Source: JBNKEI01 sp050288705 (GTDB lineage: Bacteria; Myxococcota; Myxococcia; Myxococcales; UBA5297). Taken from it: 64,000 nucleotides of DNA. Shown here in pieces: positions 16,902 to 24,702 of this stretch. Position numbers and translations under genes: made by a program. Positions within the stretch are counted from its first letter, which is position 1, and each line of letters opens with the position of its first letter. Under the pieces are notes generated by a model. It was not told the origin of the DNA and did no database searches. It saw only the letters and a list, made by a program, of their open reading frames with translations. The DNA lies in contig JBNKEI010000043.1 of NCBI GenBank assembly GCA_050288705.1, positions 5,900 to 69,899 on the forward strand. Direction: 5' to 3'.

Positions 16902-18410
16902 CTATTCTGCAAATGTTATCGCGTCTACGTCGACCACATTCTCGACCGTCCGTCGAGGTTTACGCGCCTGCCAAAAAGAAGTCAAACCACAGAAAAGAAA
17001 TCCCACTTGAAAAAGCACCAGGAATGGAAGGGAAAACCAAATCTCTCGCTCAATGGCAAAGACAATTGCATAGGTTAGATAGAGACCCATGCCAACCTCG
17101 ATAAATGGCAATATCCCTAACTTTCCTCGATACTTTTTCTCTTTCCAACCCTGAGCTTTTCCTACAATTCCATGCTTGGGTGTACGCGCAAAGCCAGATT
17201 TCTGGTTTAACAGCGCTTCCAACACCGCTTTGGCATTATTCATGGAAAGCCCGATTCCCAAGGACATAATAAAGGGCAAGTACTTTATTTGCTGCCAAAA
17301 ACTGCGACCGACCTCACGTTGGCTAGCGATAAAGAAGGCAATTACCGAAAGAGTGGCCATCACAAAAAACGGCAAATCCAACAACAAAACTCCGTACCAG
17401 CCATGATTAAACCGGATGACCATTGAAATCGGCATCAACAATGAGAGCACCACCATTAGCAGGTAAGCCATATTGTTGGTGAGATGGAAAAATGCCTCTT
17501 GCTTTACCTTGAACGGAAGATCGGCTTTCAAAATGGTTGGCAGCAACTTACGGGCAGTTTGAATGGAACCTTTGGCCCAGCGGTGCTGCTGTCCTTTGAA
17601 AGCATTCATATCCACAGGAATTTCCGCCGGAGATATGACATGCGGTAAAAAAATGAACTGCCATCCCTTGAGCTGCGCCCTATAAGACAAGTCCAAATCT
17701 TCAGTCAAAGTGTCATGCTGCCAGCCACCAGCGTCTTCGATAGCGGCTTTACGCCAAATACCTGCTGTGCCATTGAAATTGAAAAACCGACCGGAGCGAT
17801 TCCGCGCCGTATGCTCAATCATGAAATGGCCGTCCAAGAAAATAGACTGAGCCTGGGTAAGAGAGGAATACTCACGGTTGATATGATCCCAGCGTACTTG
17901 GACCATTCCCACTTTGGAATCAGCAAAGAAAGGCACAGTTTTGATCAAGAAATCGCTAGAAGTCACGAAATCTGCATCGAAGACCGCTATCAACTCCCCC
18001 TTGGCCTGCTTTAAGCCTTCTTCCAGCGCACCTGCTTTAAATCCACAACGCTCAGTGCGGTGAAGATAAACAATATCCACCCCTTCTGCCCGATGCTTTT
18101 CTACGCAAGCTTGTGCAACAGAGCTGGTTTCATCGGTGGAATCATCTAGGACCTGTATCTCCAGCAATTCCCGCGGGTATTCAAGTTTACATACCGCGCT
18201 AATGAGACGCTCGACAACGTACATCTCATTAAAAACTGGCAATTGAACAGTTATTCGAGGCAACCGTTCCAGTCGCCCATTGGGAATGGGACTCTCGTAT
18301 TTATGTCGATAGTACAGGTAGGCCATAAAGTAGCGATGCGACCCGTATATCGACAACACAACCAAAATCAAAAAGTAAACAATGATCAAAACCGACTCGA
18401 CGAGCGTCAT
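16902..18410 (-). CDS. Membrane glycosyltransferase family 2, processive type
   Basis: The 502-residue product has one N-terminal transmembrane helix (about 7-25) and about four near the C terminus. Between them lies a GT-A domain with VQLPVFNE, LDDSTDET, the DADF (DxD) motif, TLTEDLDLS and the QQHRW (QxxRW) motif. That set marks cellulose-synthase-like or beta-glucosyl transferases using UDP-sugars at the cytoplasmic face. ATG 18410 is chosen because the first helix then starts near residue 7 and GAGG lies 11 bases upstream; an upstream extension to 18587 reads as non-membrane sequence. The polymer or lipid product is not identifiable, and no c-di-GMP-binding domain is evident. Confidence 0.88.
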   Translation of the reverse strand: MTLVESVLIIVYFLILVVLSIYGSHRYFMAYLYYRHKYESPIPNGRLERLPRITVQLPVFNEMYVVERLISAVCKLEYPRELLEIQVLDDSTDETSSVAQACVEKHRAEGVDIVYLHRTERCGFKAGALEEGLKQAKGELIAVFDADFVTSSDFLIKTVPFFADSKVGMVQVRWDHINREYSSLTQAQSIFLDGHFMIEHTARNRSGRFFNFNGTAGIWRKAAIEDAGGWQHDTLTEDLDLSYRAQLKGWQFIFLPHVISPAEIPVDMNAFKGQQHRWAKGSIQTARKLLPTILKADLPFKVKQEAFFHLTNNMAYLLMVVLSLLMPISMVIRFNHGWYGVLLLDLPFFVMATLSVIAFFIASQREVGRSFWQQIKYLPFIMSLGIGLSMNNAKAVLEALLNQKSGFARTPKHGIVGKAQGWKEKKYRGKLGILPFIEVGMGLYLTYAIVFAIEREIWFSLPFLVLFQVGFLFCGLTSFWQARKPRRTVENVVDVDAITFAE

Positions 18411-18775
18411 CTCGTTCGTGTCCTCAGCGGCTGCGTTTATCCATTTCGGAAAAACGGATCTTTCTACCCCGCCATTTAGTAGATAAGTCCGGTCGAACAG
18501 CAATCGTGTTTGCCTTGTGAAATTTCGGCAGACTATAGGGCAAGCGCTCGCTCGAAGCAACGGTAACTTAGTTATCGAGAAACTCACGCCTGGCCTAGAT
18601 ACTGTTCGATTCTTCTAAAACTCAGCACCATCCTTTTACACGTTTTATGCACTCAGCCAGCAGGCAACCAACCTTACCCTTCTATGTCTTCATATCTAGC
18701 AGACAGGAGGATAACCGGATGCTCGGGTACAGTCTACCCTTCTTTACTATCAAGCCAAAAAAACTGCGAGCTTCC
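18411..18775. other. 365-base intergenic region between glycosyltransferase and PEGA genes
   Basis: It contains a candidate minus-strand promoter for the glycosyltransferase (18532-18560) and, on the plus strand, the start of a 26-codon frame with a strong ribosome binding site (18719-18799). Nothing else was recognised. It is the leader of the glycosyltransferase gene and the downstream region of the PEGA gene. Confidence 0.6.
18532..18560 (-). promoter_or_regulatory. Candidate promoter of the glycosyltransferase gene
   Basis: TTGCTT (18560-18555) and TATAGT (18537-18532) on the minus strand have a 17-base spacer. The resulting leader would be about 115 bases. Confidence 0.45.
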
Positions 18776-18799
18776 CTATCTAGCAGGCTGATCACTTAA
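18719..18799 (+). CDS. Possible 26-residue micro-ORF with strong ribosome binding site
   Basis: ATG 18719 is preceded by AGGAGG with an 8-base spacer, and the frame runs 26 codons to TAA, ending inside the 3' end of the PEGA gene on the other strand. The peptide (MLGYSLPFF... SRLIT) is basic with a hydrophobic start. There is no clear promoter and no recognised homologue. It may be fortuitous. Confidence 0.2.
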   Translation: MLGYSLPFFTIKPKKLRASLSSRLIT

Positions 18800-20191
18800 G
18801 GTTTTTTTAGATGCTGGGCGGCTTGGTATAGCCAAATAGGCCCCTATACCTGCAATGATTAACGAGGCCACAAAACAGGTATTGGCCGCAAACGCATACC
18901 GACGACCGGTTGTTTTGCGACCTTCCAGATTCGGATCGGAAGCTTCGAGAGTCTGAATTTCATTATTTATGCTCTTGGTTTTCCAACCAAGATAAAGCCC
19001 GACTCCAGCAATTACAGCTCCTGCTCCCACCATGGTGTATCCGGTATATCGATTAGACCATTGCCAAGACGGCGCCATAACTTCTTGGTTAGACTTCTGA
19101 GTGCTAAGTAGTTTTTTTGCCCAAACTAGTAATTCTTTTGCCGATTCACTGGCCTGCGACACCTTCATTCCGGAAGCCCAGACTTCTTTCCCAGAAGCGG
19201 CATCTAAGCGAGTCCCCTGCAAGTAGAAATCATTCTCGGTATTGCCAGACAAGTCTAGCACCAAAATTTGATCCACCGATAAAGCACGCGCTAGCGATAC
19301 AGCAGCGGCGTTGCGTTCTCTTTTAGACTGACCTTTGTTCCATGCTTCCAGCAAAGAAGCATATTCTTCGTATTCCGAGGCCTTCTCTAAGGTTACTACA
19401 TCCACTCCTGATTCCCCTGGACGGATTCTTTTCTGAAAATGACGGTATCCTTCTGCCTTTAGAGTCAAAAAATGCTCCCCAGGAGGTAGATTCACCTCTA
19501 AGGGAGTGATTCCTCGAAATTGGCCATCAATGTAAACGCGGGCGTAGATTGGAGCAGTCGAAACCCGGTAACTCAACTCAGTACGTGCAAGAATATCGTC
19601 TCTTTCCTGGTGAGCCCTGGCGATAAAATCGGGCGAGAACAGATGAGGATCAAATCTTGCGTAAGGGTCCACAGAGAGCAACAGATTTAGTTCGCTCCAT
19701 GCCAATCGCTCTTTGGCAGCAGCAAAAAGTGAGGCAACTCGCCACTTCCATGCCTCCATCATCAGTGGGAAATTTACTGAAAGATCAGCCGCTTCCAGAA
19801 CCTGAAGTGCACGATCACACCTTTCGGCAGCACGAGAATCAAGGTCAAAGTAGAGTTTTTTGGCTGCTTCCAAAGCCTCCGTTCCTTGATTAGCCAGTTG
19901 TTGCAACCGAATAGATGCATCTGCGTCGAGCAAATTCATCAATGGCCGTAATTGCTGCATTTGAAGTTCGGCCACTGCACTTTCTGCCACAGAAGTAACC
20001 CGAGCGGCATAGCGAGCGGCCCTTGGATTAGGATACACCGCAACCACCGTGATAGTTGGATTAGGTTTACTTTCTTTTTTTACAGCGTCTGGAAATGTAT
20101 TGGACGCCAGCCCTTGAGAACCCACACTCAGCAAACCCACTAGAAATGACACTAATCCAGCGTTAGGTCTGAATATGCAAGTAAGATTCAT
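18776..20191 (-). CDS. PEGA-domain envelope protein with C-terminal membrane helices
   Basis: The 471-residue protein opens with a signal-like helix (LVSFLVGLLSVGSQGLAS). A helical region spans about 60-200, then a PEGA domain at about 212-265 (YARVYIDGQFRGITPLEVNL, PPGEHFLTLKAEGYRHFQK). Two hydrophobic helices lie near 385-405 and 430-450. PEGA domains are surface or periplasmic beta modules in lipoproteins and kinase-associated proteins. ATG 20191 overlaps the protease stop codon as ATGA, so translation is probably coupled; ATG 20197 with AAGG nearby is an alternative. Function is unknown. Confidence 0.75.
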   Translation of the reverse strand: MNLTCIFRPNAGLVSFLVGLLSVGSQGLASNTFPDAVKKESKPNPTITVVAVYPNPRAARYAARVTSVAESAVAELQMQQLRPLMNLLDADASIRLQQLANQGTEALEAAKKLYFDLDSRAAERCDRALQVLEAADLSVNFPLMMEAWKWRVASLFAAAKERLAWSELNLLLSVDPYARFDPHLFSPDFIARAHQERDDILARTELSYRVSTAPIYARVYIDGQFRGITPLEVNLPPGEHFLTLKAEGYRHFQKRIRPGESGVDVVTLEKASEYEEYASLLEAWNKGQSKRERNAAAVSLARALSVDQILVLDLSGNTENDFYLQGTRLDAASGKEVWASGMKVSQASESAKELLVWAKKLLSTQKSNQEVMAPSWQWSNRYTGYTMVGAGAVIAGVGLYLGWKTKSINNEIQTLEASDPNLEGRKTTGRRYAFAANTCFVASLIIAGIGAYLAIPSRPASKKTLSDQPAR

Positions 20192-21555
20192 TTCCATGTC
20201 ACCTTCATAGGAAAGGTGTTTTTCCTGAAAACAGACCAGGTGCGCAGATAACCAATGGCAGTATTCAACACAAAATCTTCTGAGCTTCCACCATTACCCG
20301 GTTGAGCATTGCTGACTTCCAGTGGAAGTTTGTTTTTTTGCTTTTTTGAACCCTCGGTAAACTGAGTAGCCTTTGCTTTAAGAATATTATTTGATTCATT
20401 TTTAAAATGATTTTTCAAATCTATCTCGCGAGTCACTTTATCTGCACCTTCTGTAATTTCTACATCAGGAGGAATACCAGTTTCCTGAATGCTACGATCT
20501 TTTGGGGTAAAATACTTGGCAATAGTAAGTTTTAATCCACTTCCATCCTCTAACTCAATAAGGGTCTGTACGCTTCCCTTTCCAAAAGTAGCCTGGCCCA
20601 TAATTACTGCTCTTTTATGATCTTGCAAAGCTCCAGCAACAATTTCGGAGGCCGATGCTGAGCTTCCATTAACCAAAATAATTAAGGGGTAATTTGGCTC
20701 AGTTTCACGTTCATGGCTCTTTTCTTCCTCAATTATTCGACCGTTACGCCCCTTGGTAGTCACTATTAAAAGTCCTTTGGTAAGGAAACGATCGCTCACT
20801 TTCACTGCCTGATCTAGTAATCCTCCCGGATTATTTCGAAGATCCAGCACTAAACCCTTGAGTTCGCTTTTATTCTGTTTACGCAAACCGTCCAAGGTAC
20901 GTTTCAGATGTCGGTCGGTGTTTTCTTGAAAGCTCTTTAGTTTGACGTAGCCAAACCCATCTATTAATCGACCTTCTACCGAAACCATTTGAATACGATC
21001 GCGGATAACTACAATATCTCTTGGCTTAGAGAACCCCTGTCGGAAAAGAGTTAAAATTACTCGACTTCCAGTCGGGCCTCTCATTAAAGAAACCGCCGTA
21101 TTCAAATCCATATCTGCGCAATATTCGCCATCAATTTTTACTATAGTATCGCCAACGCGAATTCCAGCGCGGGCCGCTGGGGTATCATCTATGGTGGCCA
21201 CAACCACCAGCGATTGCGTACGCACCCCATTGCTTATCGCTTGGTTTAACGAAAGTTCTAACCCCACTCCTCCAAATTCACCAGAGGTGTCTATTTTGAT
21301 CTCCTTGAATACTTCCGGCGGCATGTAGGATGTATGAGGATCAAGCGTGGCAACCATTCCTTGAATGGCCCCTTGAACGAGTTGCTTTTCGTCCACTTTC
21401 TCTACGTAATTATTCTCGATGTAGGAAAGAACTTGCCCAAAAAGATCGAGCTGGCGGTACATTCTCGTACTTCCCGCCGCCATCGCTATCCGGTCCGCAA
21501 ACATGCCTCCCAGAAACGCAAAGGGAATTAGCACTAACACGACCCTGAGAGTCAT
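20188..21555 (-). CDS. Carboxy-terminal processing protease, S41 family
   Basis: The 455-residue product has an N-terminal signal anchor, a helical segment, a PDZ domain at about 90-175 (GGVGLELSL, VVVATIDDTPAARAGIRVGD) and the peptidase domain. Visible are VEGRLIDGFGYVKLKSFQEN, LDLRNNPGGLLDQAV, the catalytic Ser in NGSSASASEIVAGALQDH and Lys in GQATFGKGSVQT. Such proteases trim or degrade periplasmic proteins from the C terminus. ATG 21555 is chosen because GAGG lies 9 bases upstream. A ~70-residue Lys/Asn-rich tail follows the catalytic domain. The PEGA gene overlaps its stop, suggesting a functional pair. Confidence 0.92.
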   Translation of the reverse strand: MTLRVVLVLIPFAFLGGMFADRIAMAAGSTRMYRQLDLFGQVLSYIENNYVEKVDEKQLVQGAIQGMVATLDPHTSYMPPEVFKEIKIDTSGEFGGVGLELSLNQAISNGVRTQSLVVVATIDDTPAARAGIRVGDTIVKIDGEYCADMDLNTAVSLMRGPTGSRVILTLFRQGFSKPRDIVVIRDRIQMVSVEGRLIDGFGYVKLKSFQENTDRHLKRTLDGLRKQNKSELKGLVLDLRNNPGGLLDQAVKVSDRFLTKGLLIVTTKGRNGRIIEEEKSHERETEPNYPLIILVNGSSASASEIVAGALQDHKRAVIMGQATFGKGSVQTLIELEDGSGLKLTIAKYFTPKDRSIQETGIPPDVEITEGADKVTREIDLKNHFKNESNNILKAKATQFTEGSKKQKNKLPLEVSNAQPGNGGSSEDFVLNTAIGYLRTWSVFRKNTFPMKVTWK

Positions 21556-21720
21556 GTCACAACGCCTCAGGAATAGCACCGGACACCTCGCATTCTTTGA
21601 AAACCTTTCCCTGCAATGTTTCTAGCATCCCAAAGCGGTGCGTCCTAGACAACTGCGAAAACTAGAAACTCCAAAAAATAGGAAAGTGGAAGCAAGATAC
21701 ACACAGACTTCGTTCTTTGA

Positions 21721-21749
21721 TTGAACGATGTTGACTAACCGGCTATTCT
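21721..21749 (+). promoter_or_regulatory. Promoter of the glt-lysC-trp block
   Basis: TTGAAC (21721-21726) and TATTCT (21744-21749) have a 17-base spacer. Transcription would begin near 21756, leaving about 80 bases before the first ATG. Downstream genes up to trpA are separated by at most about 43 bases, so this may drive about 12 kb. Confidence 0.55.
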
Positions 21750-21836
21750 AATTCGCCCGCTTTCCCCGTCTGCCGTTCTGAAGGCTCGGTGAACGTAGGA
21801 AGCATTCAGAAACGTCTTCCCAAACGGAGCGACATT

Positions 21837-22958
21837 ATGTGCCGCATGGCTTCCATCAAGTCGAAACACCCAGTTCCACCGGTCCTGATGCTCCGGATGA
21901 TGCTGGCAATGCAGAAAGGTCATGATAATTCCGGTTTTGCCATGGTCCTGCAAGATCTCGGAGGCATCTTTAGCGATTTTAAAAAGTGTCCACTCCTTTC
22001 TTTGGCTTGCACGCCAACCGGTTTAGAGCGCGCAGAAAAAATTCTCGATGAGCTTGGGTTTACACTCAAATTTGACCATCGCCCCGAGCCGAATTCTCAG
22101 CCTAACCTTGACCTGCAAAAGATGCAGCTATACGTCTTCCGCAACTACCAATACCCTTCTGAATTCATCAGCAACAGCACCGCAATGACTGCTCAGCAAA
22201 AGATGTTGTTGCTACAAACTCGCCTTAAACTGCGAGAGGAGCTCTCTAAAGATGAGCAAGGGTATGTTTATTCTTTCTGGCCCGACGTTCTAACGCTCAA
22301 AGAAGTAGGGGATCCTCGCGACATTGGAACTTTCTTTCACCTGTGGAACGAAGACCATTGGCTGAAGGCCCATGTTATCTCTGCCCAATGCCGCCAAAAC
22401 ACCAATTACGAAATTGTTCGCTACGCTGCACATCCGTTTTTTTTGCAGGGTTATACAATGATGGGCAACGGCGAAAACACTTTCTTCCAAAAAAATCGGG
22501 AGCTTCAGCAACAATTAGATCCCGCTTACATTGGTTTTGAATCTGATACCCAATCGTTTCTTTATACACTTCACTATATTGTTGAAAAACTAAAATGGCC
22601 GCTACCTTATTTCAAACATATAATTACTCCTTTAACTTTTGAGCAAATGCAACGACGCCCTGACGCAACCATATTGGAAAGGGTTCGTCAATCGTGTCAG
22701 CATTTGGAAATCAATGGCCCGAATACAGTGGTATTTGTTCTTCCCGATGGGCGCATGGGTATTTGCGCTGATGCAAAAAAATTACGCCCTTTTGTCCTAG
22801 CTACCGATTCGGAAAAAGGATTGGTAGCAGGAGCCTCGGAAGTATGCGGAGTAAACATGATTCTCCCGCAACGAAACCGAGAAGACGATTTGTATCCTGG
22901 CGAAAGAGAAACTGTCGTTATCGACAACAACTTGGAGATTCATCGATGGCCACAATAA
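21837..22958 (+). CDS. Glutamate synthase glutaminase (class II amidotransferase) subunit
   Basis: The ATG at 21837 makes Cys the second residue (MCRMASIKSKHP), the N-terminal nucleophile of Ntn amidotransferases, which is exposed by Met removal and releases ammonia from glutamine. The GHDNSGFAMVLQDLGG stretch and the late VVFVLPDGRMGICAD and GLVAGASEVCGV motifs match the separate glutaminase subunit of archaeal-type glutamate synthase. GGAG sits 7 bases upstream; longer frames starting at 21789 would bury the Cys. The 373 residues overlap the next gene by 13 bases, consistent with one complex. Confidence 0.82.
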   Translation: MCRMASIKSKHPVPPVLMLRMMLAMQKGHDNSGFAMVLQDLGGIFSDFKKCPLLSLACTPTGLERAEKILDELGFTLKFDHRPEPNSQPNLDLQKMQLYVFRNYQYPSEFISNSTAMTAQQKMLLLQTRLKLREELSKDEQGYVYSFWPDVLTLKEVGDPRDIGTFFHLWNEDHWLKAHVISAQCRQNTNYEIVRYAAHPFFLQGYTMMGNGENTFFQKNRELQQQLDPAYIGFESDTQSFLYTLHYIVEKLKWPLPYFKHIITPLTFEQMQRRPDATILERVRQSCQHLEINGPNTVVFVLPDGRMGICADAKKLRPFVLATDSEKGLVAGASEVCGVNMILPQRNREDDLYPGERETVVIDNNLEIHRWPQ

Positions 22959-24667
22959 CTTCTCCCCCTGCGAATTCTGCACCAGCCTCTTCCTGCAAGA
23001 GCAAAAAGTCAGAAGAAAAGAATTTTCGTAGCGTAAAGCCTGTATTCGTACGTGACGATCATTCTATGGACTTCCCTTGGACGATACAGTGGAAGTCTGA
23101 TTCCTGTATTCGCTGCGGTTCATGCGTGGCCACCTGTACTTTCAAAGCTATTGAGCCGCGGTTAGAAAAACGCAAGCCCACTTTAAGCTTAGGTGGAACT
23201 CCAAAGCCGGTGGAATCGTCGGAAGTTGTAATGGCCATACGCCAGAGTCACGACGTGAAACGGTTCTGCCGCGGTTGCTCAATGTGTGAAAAGGTCTGTC
23301 CTACCCAGTCCATTCATGCAGTCGAGAACACTAATCAACGATTCCCGGTGGTCGCCCGCCAAGGAGGTGAGCCCATCAAACGTGGCGGTCGTGGGCATCA
23401 TATGCCTTTGCGAGTGCTTGATTACCTAAAGGTAGGCCGCATCAGCCAGATGACTGACCCTTCTTTAGATGCAGCTCGGCATACTTTTGATATGCTTACC
23501 ACTTTAGGTCGAGGACTTCCTGCCGAGGATCTCCCCTTAAAGCAAGAAGGGGACAAAATCGTAGAAAATGGCTGGATGCCTCCACTACGCTGGATTTATC
23601 CGGTTCTGATTGGAGACATGTCCATTGGCGCACTCTCTTGGAGAATGTGGGAAGCGCTTTCTCTGGCAGTAGCCTACTTAAATGAAGAACGCGGCCTTCC
23701 GGTGCGCATGTGCTCGGGAGAGGGAGGCATGCCTGTTCGTCTACTTACCTCCCGGTATCTGAAGTACTTTATTCTTCAAATTGCCAGTGGTCATTTTGGT
23801 TGGAACCGCATTATTAAAGCCATGCCCAAAATGGTAACCGATCCCGCGGCAGTGCTCATAAAAATTGGCCAGGGTGCTAAACCTGGCGATGGAGGCTTAC
23901 TCCCAGCGGAGAAAGTGGCTAGTCATATCCAAGCCATCCGTGGCGTTCCTAAAGCTGATTTGCTAAGCCCACCAAATCACCAGGGTCTCTACAGCATCGA
24001 AGAAAGCGTGCAGAAGATGTTTCTCAGCATGAATGCTGCTTTCCAATTTCGAGTACCTGTGGCTATTAAAGTTGCGGCCAGCTCTACCAACGTAGCAGTT
24101 TTCAATAATTTAGTGCGTGATCCCTACCGTATTGTGGGCGGCTTCTTTCTTGACGGTATTCAGGGAGGAACAGGCGCCGCTAACGAAGTAAGTCTCGATC
24201 ACACAGGTCATCCGGTATTAAGCAAATTGCGCGATTGCTATCTCACCGCCACAAAGCAGGGACGGCAAGGACATATTCCTCTTTTTGTGGGTGGAGGATT
24301 TGGCGATACCGGCGATCTTGCGGCTGACGCATTTAAAGCTATTTGCTTAGGAGCCAATGGAGTATTTGCGGGAAAAATCATGCTCCAGCTCGCCGGGTGT
24401 GTAGGAAATGAAAAAGGTCGCTGCAATGCTTGCAATACTGGCAAATGTCCCGCCGGAATTACCACTCAAGACCCCCGACTAGTTGCGAGATTAGACGTCG
24501 ATACGGTAGCTCAAAATGTAGTCGATTACTTTTTGGCTCTGGATTCGGAGTTCAAAAAGCTCCTTGCTCCCATCGGCAATTCAACTTTGCCAATAGGACG
24601 CAGCGATGCCTTAATTTCACTAGATAAATCCATCGCCGATCGTTTGCAAATTGCGTATGCATGTTAG
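22946..24667 (+). CDS. Glutamate synthase FMN/synthase subunit with N-terminal ferredoxin domain
   Basis: This 573-residue subunit corresponds to the central synthase domain of GltB. Residues about 50-110 carry two [4Fe-4S] motifs (CIRCGSCVATC and CRGCSMCEKVC). The FMN barrel follows, with PVLIGDMSIGALSW, KIGQGAKPGDGGLLP, FLDGIQGGTGAANE and VGGGFGDTGDLA. It ends with the [3Fe-4S]-type cluster CVGNEKGRCNACNTGKCP. It transfers ammonia to 2-oxoglutarate using electrons from the partner subunit. ATG 22946 has GGAG 8 bases upstream and overlaps the glutaminase gene, indicating coupling. Confidence 0.9.
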   Translation: MATITSPPANSAPASSCKSKKSEEKNFRSVKPVFVRDDHSMDFPWTIQWKSDSCIRCGSCVATCTFKAIEPRLEKRKPTLSLGGTPKPVESSEVVMAIRQSHDVKRFCRGCSMCEKVCPTQSIHAVENTNQRFPVVARQGGEPIKRGGRGHHMPLRVLDYLKVGRISQMTDPSLDAARHTFDMLTTLGRGLPAEDLPLKQEGDKIVENGWMPPLRWIYPVLIGDMSIGALSWRMWEALSLAVAYLNEERGLPVRMCSGEGGMPVRLLTSRYLKYFILQIASGHFGWNRIIKAMPKMVTDPAAVLIKIGQGAKPGDGGLLPAEKVASHIQAIRGVPKADLLSPPNHQGLYSIEESVQKMFLSMNAAFQFRVPVAIKVAASSTNVAVFNNLVRDPYRIVGGFFLDGIQGGTGAANEVSLDHTGHPVLSKLRDCYLTATKQGRQGHIPLFVGGGFGDTGDLAADAFKAICLGANGVFAGKIMLQLAGCVGNEKGRCNACNTGKCPAGITTQDPRLVARLDVDTVAQNVVDYFLALDSEFKKLLAPIGNSTLPIGRSDALISLDKSIADRLQIAYAC

Positions 24668-24702
24668 CAAACGCTCCAGACTCGATTCTTCAAAGGCTTC
24701 CC

